Assembly (NCBI GenBank): GCA_015206945.1
Contig: JADEXV010000035.1
Span: 1-43,822, forward strand
From: Nostocales cyanobacterium LEGE 12452
GTDB lineage: Bacteria > Cyanobacteriota > Cyanobacteriia > Cyanobacteriales > Nostocaceae
Direction of reading: 5' to 3'
Length of the DNA stretch: 43,822 nt
A program made the translations under genes and the position numbers. The notes below the pieces were generated by a model. That model was given only the letters and a program-made list of their open reading frames with translations. It was not told the DNA's origin and made no database searches. Below, piece after piece: positions 1-8,300 of the stretch; position 1 is the stretch's first letter, and every line of letters starts with the position of its first letter.

Positions 1-1
1 A

Positions 2-97
2 ACTGATGCCTCTTCTCTTGAACAATCCGTTGTTCCATCTGATGATTGGAAGCCTGATTTAACTGGCTGGGAGGTGAGCATCGTTCTACCAAAATAA
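2..97 (+). CDS. tniA: C-terminal end of a TniA/TnsB-type transposase (partial)
   Basis: An open frame enters the window at base 2 and ends with TAA at 95-97. It encodes about 31 residues finishing ...WEVSIVLPK. Forty nucleotides downstream starts a TniB/TnsC-type ATPase and then TniQ, the standard order of Tn5053 and type V-K-like transposons. I therefore infer that this is the tail of the DDE transposase (TniA/TnsB). In related systems the extreme C-terminus of TnsB is the part that contacts TnsC. The catalytic domain lies outside the window, so the call rests on gene order. Confidence 0.55.
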   Translation, partial: TDASSLEQSVVPSDDWKPDLTGWEVSIVLPK

Positions 98-137
98 GGA
101 AATTTTCGAGGACACAAGCTTAACATCTCTATTAAAA

Positions 138-1130
138 ATGACTTTATCTGAAAAATTTCAAATTATTAATAACATTTACGTTATTTACCCTCGGCTTCAG
201 GAAATCCTCGCAGCTATAGAGTATTGCCATCATTTCTCTTCAGGTAAGGCTGAACCAGAATGTATGTTTCTTAGTGGTAATACAGGAGTTGGAAAAACTA
301 CAATCTATAAAGCTTACGCTAATAAATATCCAAAGCTTGTTACAAGAAGTGGTACAGTTGTTCCTATTTTAGCTGTTACCATTCCTTCCCCAGCGACTGT
401 TAAGACAGTAGTAACGAAATTGTTATGGAAACTTGGCGACCCCGCTTATGACAAAGGTACAATTGGTAATCAAACAATTCGTTTAATTGGTCTACTCAAA
501 GATTGTCAAGTTGAATTAATTATTTTAGACGAATTCCAACACTTTATTGACCGGGATTCAGAGCGAGTTCTCAAAACAGTTTCGGATTGGTTAAAGACTT
601 TAATTTTAGATACAAACTTGCCAATTATTTTAATTGGTTTGCCTGAAGCTGAAGAAGTTCTTAAACTTAAATCTCATTCTCAACTCAGTCGCCGCTTTGC
701 TAACCGTCATTATCTCTCGTCTTTTGGATGGCAGGCAGATGGTGGTGCAGAATTTCGGACTTTTCTACATTTATTAGAGTCAAAGCTTCCTCTAACTCAA
801 GCTTCAAATTTATCCGAAGTATATACAGCAAGAAGGCTTTACTACGCTTCAGATGGAGTCGTTGCTCATATAATGAAGCTAGTTCGGTATGGAGCTTATT
901 TAGCTCTTAACCAAAATCAAGAAAAACTTGACTTAAATATTCTAGCAACGGCTTTTGAAAAATCTGTTCGAGCCGATAAACCTGATAAAAGTAATCCTTT
1001 CATCACTGATAAATTTGAAATAGAGACAGTCCATTCTCCAACTGTAGACTTAGAAGTTGGTGGAACTAATAAACGGCTTAAGTCTAAATCTAAACTTTTA
1101 AAAGCTGCTCAAATATTAAGAAATTCTTGA
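138..1130 (+). CDS. tniB: TniB/TnsC-family AAA+ transposition ATPase
   Basis: This 330-residue ATPase has Walker A GNTGVGKTT at residues 47-55 and Walker B LIILDEF ending at D131-E132, in a fold typical of TniB/TnsC. Family members polymerise on DNA with ATP and link target choice (TniQ) to the TnsB/TniA transposase. It is somewhat longer than type V-K TnsC (about 275 residues); the extra length is a basic, low-complexity C-terminal tail (residues about 285-330, rich in Lys and Ser). The stop codon overlaps the TTG start of the next gene, so the two are translationally coupled. No Cas12k or CRISPR array follows. A Tn5053/Tn402-like assignment is therefore at least as likely as a CAST. Confidence 0.88.
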   Translation: MTLSEKFQIINNIYVIYPRLQEILAAIEYCHHFSSGKAEPECMFLSGNTGVGKTTIYKAYANKYPKLVTRSGTVVPILAVTIPSPATVKTVVTKLLWKLGDPAYDKGTIGNQTIRLIGLLKDCQVELIILDEFQHFIDRDSERVLKTVSDWLKTLILDTNLPIILIGLPEAEEVLKLKSHSQLSRRFANRHYLSSFGWQADGGAEFRTFLHLLESKLPLTQASNLSEVYTARRLYYASDGVVAHIMKLVRYGAYLALNQNQEKLDLNILATAFEKSVRADKPDKSNPFITDKFEIETVHSPTVDLEVGGTNKRLKSKSKLLKAAQILRNS

Positions 1131-1753
1131 ATAAAATATACTCTTATCAAGTGCTTTTACGAACTCCAACTCCCTATGAAGATGAAAGTTTAGCTGGTTA
1201 TCTAATTCGGCTAAGTGAAAGTAATTATTATTATTCTCCTAATTGGATTTTGCAGCTAGCTGGCTTACATATCAATCGAGGAATTCTTCTTGTCAAAAAT
1301 CCCTATAAGCCTTCCCAACTCGGTCAACTTATTCAAATGACCGATGAGCAGCTAATACTAATGGCTTCTCTCACTTATCAATTACCTTCTGAGATTACTT
1401 CCCAGCAATACACCCTTTATAAATTTGCTATAAAACTGTGTCCTTATTGTTTGACCGAATCTGCTTATTGTCGCAAAATTTGGGATTGGGATCTAGTAAA
1501 AGCTTGTTACTTACATCAATGTGTACTGCTTAAAAAATGTCCTAATTGTAACAAAGGTATTCGGTGGTCTAGACCCGCGGTCACAAGATGTCGATGTGGT
1601 TTCGATTTTCGTTCTGGGCAAGTTGAAATAGCCACCTCTGAGCAAGTTAATTTGTCTGCATACTTATCCTCATTGCAGAAAAGCCTTGCTACTGTGCAAG
1701 TAAGTCAGCATCAACAGAAACTACAAGATGCCTCAAATGATAATTTTGCCTGA
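1127..1753 (+). CDS. tniQ: Short TniQ-family target-selection protein
   Basis: The 208-residue protein opens with the TniQ-type segment PYEDESLAGYLIRLSE (residues 17-31). It carries a zinc-binding array: C105-x2-C108, C127-x2-H130, C138-x2-C141 and C155-x-C157. TniQ proteins recruit the TnsC/TniB filament to the target; short ones (about 170-220 residues) belong to Tn5053-like and type V-K transposons. The start is TTG at 1127, overlapping the TGA of tniB as TTGA, which suggests coupled translation. The C-terminal 45 residues are polar and probably disordered. Just beyond it lies the transposon terminus at about 1875, so the operon reads outward to that end and leaves no room for cargo on this side. 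Confidence 0.88.
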   Translation: MNKIYSYQVLLRTPTPYEDESLAGYLIRLSESNYYYSPNWILQLAGLHINRGILLVKNPYKPSQLGQLIQMTDEQLILMASLTYQLPSEITSQQYTLYKFAIKLCPYCLTESAYCRKIWDWDLVKACYLHQCVLLKKCPNCNKGIRWSRPAVTRCRCGFDFRSGQVEIATSEQVNLSAYLSSLQKSLATVQVSQHQQKLQDASNDNFA

Positions 1754-1774
1754 TGTATTGAAGTTGTGATTCGG

Positions 1775-1875
1775 AAATTTCACTTTATCTGCGAATTTAC
1801 TATTTAGCTCAAACCCTTACTCCCCAAACCCTTGTAACTGCGTTGTCCAAATTTCATCTTATGTGCAAACCCACA
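1775..1875 (+). repeat. Transposon terminus with two transposase-binding-type repeats
   Basis: Two related repeats lie downstream of tniQ: AAATTTCACTTTATCTGCGA (from 1775) and AAATTTCATCTTATGTGCAA (from 1849). The second runs into CCCACA ending at 1875, so the complement starts TGTGGGTTTGCACATAA, fitting the TGT...ACA termini of Tn7/Tn5053-like elements. The same module recurs at 33781-33861, which supports it as an element end. The other terminus lies beyond the left edge of the window, so the target duplication cannot be checked. Confidence 0.6.
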
Positions 1876-2363
1876 AGTGATGCCCAATTCAGTTACAGAA
1901 AGCAATCCAGTTTGTTCTAGTTACTTTAAAGAAAAATAATAGCTAGAACAAAGGACAACTCCAAACTGAAAAACTACAGAAGGGTAAAAAATTAGGCAGA
2001 CATAAAATTATCAAGCTGCTGCCACACTAATTTAGCTTTCTCTCTCAAACTACAAACATCAGCACAATGGCAAACATTAAGAACATTACTACTGATTTAG
2101 CATTAAGCAAGAAATAATTGAGAAGTTTGTATATTTTTTTCATACTTAAATTTTGAGATCACGCCGAATTATATCTTTAAAAGCTATCTTCTAAGCAATA
2201 ACTATATTTTAATGTATAAAAAGTTATATTTATTTTGCAAATGGAAATTAGAAAATTGTTTAATAAATTACCGAGATAGAGAAAGTAAAATCAAGCTTTA
2301 AGGGTATTTTAGTGCCAAAAAGTAAAAATTTATATTTAATTTTATAAGTTTAATTGTTAATAT
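1876..2363. other. AT-rich leader region before the giant gene, with an inverted repeat
   Basis: No convincing gene is visible in this stretch. A perfect 10-bp inverted repeat, TTTGTTCTAG (1911-1920) and CTAGAACAAA (1943-1952), encloses a 22-nt spacer and could be an operator or an RNA hairpin. The remainder is AT-rich and presumably holds the promoter and 5' leader of the 2617-codon gene. There is no clear Shine-Dalgarno sequence in front of ATG 2364. Confidence 0.4.
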
Positions 2364-5300
2364 ATGACAATTCAAGCTAAACATTTTGACACTAGATTAA
2401 ATCAATGGATTCATACAGATGGTAATAGAAATAATCCAGATTCGCTGTTAAAGGAAGAACTTAATAATACCTTACTAGAAGATTTCTTTCCTGGGGTAAA
2501 CTTTTCGTTTGGGCATATGGACGAAAAGTCTACTGTGGAACAATTAATTAATCATCCTGAAGGTCATAAATTATTATTATCATCAAAAACTCGGTTGTTA
2601 TATGGGCCAGAAGAATGTCTAGATACAATTAGACAATTATGCCCTGATAGCAAAGATAGAGGTGCTTACGGGTCTATCTTTCTTGGTTCATGTCAAAATG
2701 CTGTCAAGAAAGAGTTAAATATTCTAATTGTCGATGATAATAATGGTGGGAATGGCGGCGTTATTAGTAATGACCAAGCATATCAGCTAACAGGAGACTG
2801 TTACGGGCAAATATCCACAGACCTATATCACGAATTAACTAAGCATCAAAAAGGTGATAAATATCGAGTAATTCAACACCGCTTCGGTTGGACTGACCAA
2901 GACGGAGATGATAATAAATACCGCTTTGGCAAAGGTACACTACGCCCTGCAAACCTTGACCAAATTCTCAATTATTCAGATCCCAAGAACTCAACTAGAA
3001 TTGACTTAATTCTTCCCTTATCTGCATTCAAGGGAACTGATAAAGACAACCCTAATGGGCCAAGCAAGCCCCAAATTCAACCTGGACTGTACAGGCAAAA
3101 TATCTGGCTAGGTGAAAAATCACAATCTGAACTCGGTAAAACAGCTATTTCGCAGTTACTCGCTTCATTCCCTAACGGACTGAAAGACTTTACCGAACAG
3201 CTAGAACTTGAAGCCAAAAAGCTGAATGTTGTACAGGACGACCCCCGGCAACTTGCACAACTTTACTGCGAAAAGTACGAGAAGCGGAAAGCTTTTCTTG
3301 AAGAACAAGCAGCAGAAGATCCAACAGTAGCAGAAGATTTAGAACCTTTGCGCGATGGCGCAGGAGCGCCCGCCGTAGGCGATCGCATTCCTACTGATTC
3401 ATTTATTTACAAACTTATCAAAGCTGACCTGCAAGGAGAAAGTCAACTTCTCGAAACTGAGAAAGTACAGCGCGAACTCACCCGGTTCGTCCAAAACGAG
3501 TGGAAAGAAATTGCTATCGGCAAAACACTGACGTTTGAACGGGCAATGGTCATTCCCTGCAAAGACCTACAAAATGGGGAAATCTGCATCCCGCATTATC
3601 AAAGCGGGGAAGAAGTTCTCAACTTCCGCTCCCCTTTCCTCAACTCAAATGGTCTGTGCGTCTCAACTAACAAAATTGTAGAAGATATCCTTGGGCCTGA
3701 TGGTCAACCTTTAGCAGGTGCGATCGCTGTCTCGGACGAAACAAGCGATCGCATTTATAACCGTCTAAACGAGCAAATTAAATCTGCCCTACCCGAAGCC
3801 CAAAGTAAAAATATTCAGTTAGAAGGTATTGAAAATTACTTAGATAAAAATATTGGCAAGCTCGAAACTAAAGACAAAATCGAGTTTACCAACAAATTTA
3901 ATGAGTATATTTCAGAACTAAAGTCGGCTGGTTACGAGCTAGAAATTCTTCCTCAAGAGTCCGAACAAGAGCGTCAGGCACGCGACTACGATGGTGATTG
4001 TATTGGCTTTGAGCGGGCAAGCAGGTATCCAAACCTCACTGCCGAGGCAAGGGAGCGCAACCTGCCTGAAAACGCTTACGATCCAACTGTTAAACTCAAA
4101 AAACAATCTTTTTACCAGGAAGATGGCAGTCAGCCGGAATTTGAAGAAATCGCCATCCACATGAGCGATGGCATTAGTGTCGGTGTTATCAACAATCACC
4201 TGACCTCAATCGAAGCGTTAGAGTCAGAAATTACTATCCTGAAAAACTTTGGTAGTGAAAAAGACCAAATTGAGTACGTACAGCAGGTAGCCAAACACTA
4301 CGAAGATTTATTTAAAACAGAAGCCTGGGCAAAATCCAAGGGTATTGAAGGGAAGGAGATTCCGACTAAGTATCGCGGTTACATGGAAGAGTTTATCAAA
4401 ACTGTTCGGCAAGAACCCCTAAACCAGGTCAATGCACTGGTGGCAATGAATATTAACATCAAGATATACCGCAAAATGATTGCCGAGGCAGCATTTCAAA
4501 ACCAAATTGCAGTTGACCTCTTCAAAAGTGCCAAAAAACCCGAAATGGAAATTATCCGCGACAACAGCCGGATTCTCTACCGGGAGGTTAACTATATTAA
4601 GGATAAGAAAAAAGACGTTTATATTGACAATACAATTCAACCCACGGGATACTCGCCTGTTGAATTACTAATTGCTCAAACCAACCAGTATTTTGAAAAA
4701 GCTCGTCTCGAATCGCGTGAAATCGCCCAATTTCAAGCTTTATTTAAAGGTGTCGAGTTTTCTAACGAACAGCGATTAATAGCTACTCTTGTCAAAAAAG
4801 AATTCGACAAATCCTTTAACCAAGCGAGTCAGCTATCTAGACAAAGAGAAACTGAAAAAGGGCCGTCTGCAAATATTACCCTTGCTAACGGCAATCAAGT
4901 AAGTGTAACTAACCTTTTACAGTATGACAACGAATTTATCTGGAAAGCTAATAAAATTACAATCAAGCTATCAGAAATATCTGAAGACAAGCGCAACAGT
5001 AACCGCCCACATAAATATGTAGTTTATGCCCAAATTAACGATGAAACTGAGAACAACAAACCCAAGTTTAGGGCATTAGGAACACTTGCTAAGGAGCAAG
5101 AAAATAAAGCCGAAGAAATAGGAATTGGACTTGTACAGGAAGTAACGTCTAACAAAATAGCCTTCCAAGCTGAACTAAGCGAAGGTCAAATTAAACTTCT
5201 TTACCAAAAAGCCTACCAGATAGCAGAAGAATTTTACAATTCAATTCCAGAAGGACAAAAGCTAGCAATGGCAGCTGCTACCTGGGCAGTATCAACTACT

Positions 5301-8300
5301 CGTGAGAGTAGTAATGATAAAAATAGCGATTACCAAAAGAAAGTTTCTAATTTTGCCTTTGCTGCCTTTCCTGAAGAAATTATCAGTCAGTTAGACACAC
5401 TCAGATTTAACGAGTTTAGTATCACCGGGTTCGACCGCAGTAGTGAATTATTTCATGAAAATAAACCTCAAAATATTCGATTTAATCTAGCTGAAGATGG
5501 AAAAAGTGTCATTGAACTCCAGAATCAGGAAGGTAATTACGAAACATTTGGCAATATAGAACAAAGTAACGCCCGACTACCAATTGGTACTATTGCTATT
5601 GCCAGCGTTGAAAAAGGTGAAGTATATACCACCTCTGTTACAACCAAAGTACCTGGACTACCAGAACTTACCTTTAAAGTAGGTGAAGTTAATAAGTTTG
5701 GAAATTCCCAAAGGTTTAATAATGAACCTGTAATGTTAACAATCGAAAAGGTTGACCTTATTCGTGAAGACTATAGTATTTATCTTCAAAATGGTAATAA
5801 ACCTGAGAAATTAGGCAACATTGATAAGGAATCAATCAAAGAGGGTATTGCTGAAGGTTGGCTAGCAGAAAAACCCGGTAATGGGCAACAGTTACAGCTT
5901 AAAATTCAAACCATCATCACCGGACAAAATGCCTATGCAATAGCAGAGACATCTAAGGGAAATTTTTTACGAATTAATATTACTAATCCAAAATACAAAA
6001 AACAGGAGATTAGCAACCAAGCATTTAAAGAAACTTTAGTTAGAGCATTTGATAAAAAGCACGTTTATATTGCTAAAGTTGGTGAACAATCACTCGGCAT
6101 TATTGGTCAGCATACTGAACGCCTCGAAACCGAGTTAAATAGAGAGAATGTACAAAGACAGTGGCAAAGGAAAGAAAGTAGCACTGTACAAAAACTAATT
6201 GATACAGGCATTATCCGCTTAAACCAACAACGAACTACTATCCCTGTACAGATTACTAGTAATGAAAGTACCTGTAAAATAACTATTAATCCAGAAACAG
6301 TAGAGTATCCCGAAAAATGGGTTAAGCGCAGTCAGCTTATCAGTAATGAACAGCCTGTCAGAAACGAACAGCAAGAAAAACGTAACCAAATACTTGGTAA
6401 AATTAACGAACGTCCTACAATCATATTCCAAGATAAAGAACAAAAATTAGTAGGGCTTTTAGGATTAACAGTTGATGAAAATATAACTGAAAAAACTAAA
6501 AAATATCTAGAAAAAGTAGGAGTATCATACGAACTGTTTCCCAGTTCACAAGCTCGGTTAGAAGCCAAAAAAGGTATGACTGTATTCGTACTCGATGAAA
6601 GTACCATGAGTGGCGAATTAAAACAAACATTTATTGACCGTGCTGGTGGTAATATCAAGAGTGCAAATATACTGTCACAAACCACTCCAGTCGTTCCAGA
6701 ACAAACTGTATATTTTTATAACCCAAACCAACAATATAGTTCTCCAGATGGCTCGCAGGTAGAAACTAAAGAAGCTCTCGGATTAGTTGTTCCCGCACAA
6801 GACGCGATCGCTGTAACTACTTGGCTAGAATCAAAATCTACTGAAAATCATTATTTTATTGAGAGTAACACAGCTACATTTATTTTTAATAAAAATGAGA
6901 TTAGTGAAAAAATAAACGAAGAATTAAATAGTTTACTTGGAAAACCGATTAATATCGGTGAAGTTGAGGGATTTGACCGCTATGAACAGCTTAGTGCAGA
7001 GTTAAATCAAAAAGTTGCGGCTGAAGATAGTCGTTTAAAATTAAACCAAATTACAGAAAATAGTGAGTACAAAAAAGCTCTACAAGCACTACCTAACCGT
7101 CCCAGAGAGCTTAATCAAGAAGATTCTCCAGTACCAATTATTCCTGCAAAAGCTGTACCAGAAAATAATATAACTAACATTCAATCAAATACTAACGCCA
7201 CAGTTGCAGGTATTTCACAAGTTTACAAAAACGCAGTTGATATACAAGTATCAACAAACACAAAATTAGAAGCTGATAACCAAGCAATATTACTACCAAA
7301 CTCGCGCCAAGCTGATCCAACTAAAGCTATCGAAATATTGGGTAAGGTAAGCGAGGAAAAAGTAGAACAATTGCGATCGCACCTTGAAACCCACTTCAAA
7401 CCTATACTTGAAAACGATAAATCCAACTACGCACTAGGACGACAAGTCGCATGGGTCGGTGCAAAATGGGATTTGAAGGATAAAGACTTCAAGCCAGGGG
7501 TACAGGACGACAAGTTAATGAAACTTGTCAAACAAGTATATCCTGACGCTGATATTGTGCTGGTAACTTATTCCAAAAACCCCGGCGCTGGCATCAACTA
7601 CCACCGCGATGACTCCTACGCCGCGACGGAAGCCCGCAGCATTAATATCGGAAATTCTGATTGGGGGTATCGCGCTGCTAAGGAACGAATGGCATGGGCT
7701 AGGGAGGAAAATCAGGATGCACCATACCAAGAGTTTAAACTTGAGTCGGGTACAGCAACCCGCTTTAACTGCAAGAATGAACACGCTGCCCTCAATACTG
7801 AGGCTGGCAGATGGTCTATCAACATCTGGTCAATTAAAAATGACCTGGGCAGAGAAAACAGCGTTCGCCAAAAATTTGAGAACTTCCTCGCCTCAAACCA
7901 ACCTCCTCGTGCGATAGTCCAAAGCAACAGCGACCTTACCATCAAAACTAACGAGTGGACACCTGGGGGAGAAATTAAAGTAGAGCGCAGTTATACCAGC
8001 CTCAGAGAAGCCACCCGAAACATACCCTCACACCCTTCAAATCAAACAACTGTAGAAGAAATTATCGCCATCGGGAATTCCACTACGGCACGCGCTGCTA
8101 ACCCTCAGATTCCAGACAACCCGACTATATCTGGAAAACCAGTACCAATGGTTTATTCGCTACATCTGCACGACGAATCTTCCAAAGTACCAGCTGATAC
8201 AACTATCGATGCCATGCGGGGACACGGTAGGATACACACCACCAGAGGTGTAGATTACCAAAAAACTTATGGTGTCAAAGAAGGAGATATTGCGATCGCC

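Noticed and set aside
1..2363. Type V-K CAST (Cas12k).
   Set aside because: TniB and TniQ fit, but no Cas12k, tracrRNA or array follows, and the transposon terminus comes directly after tniQ.
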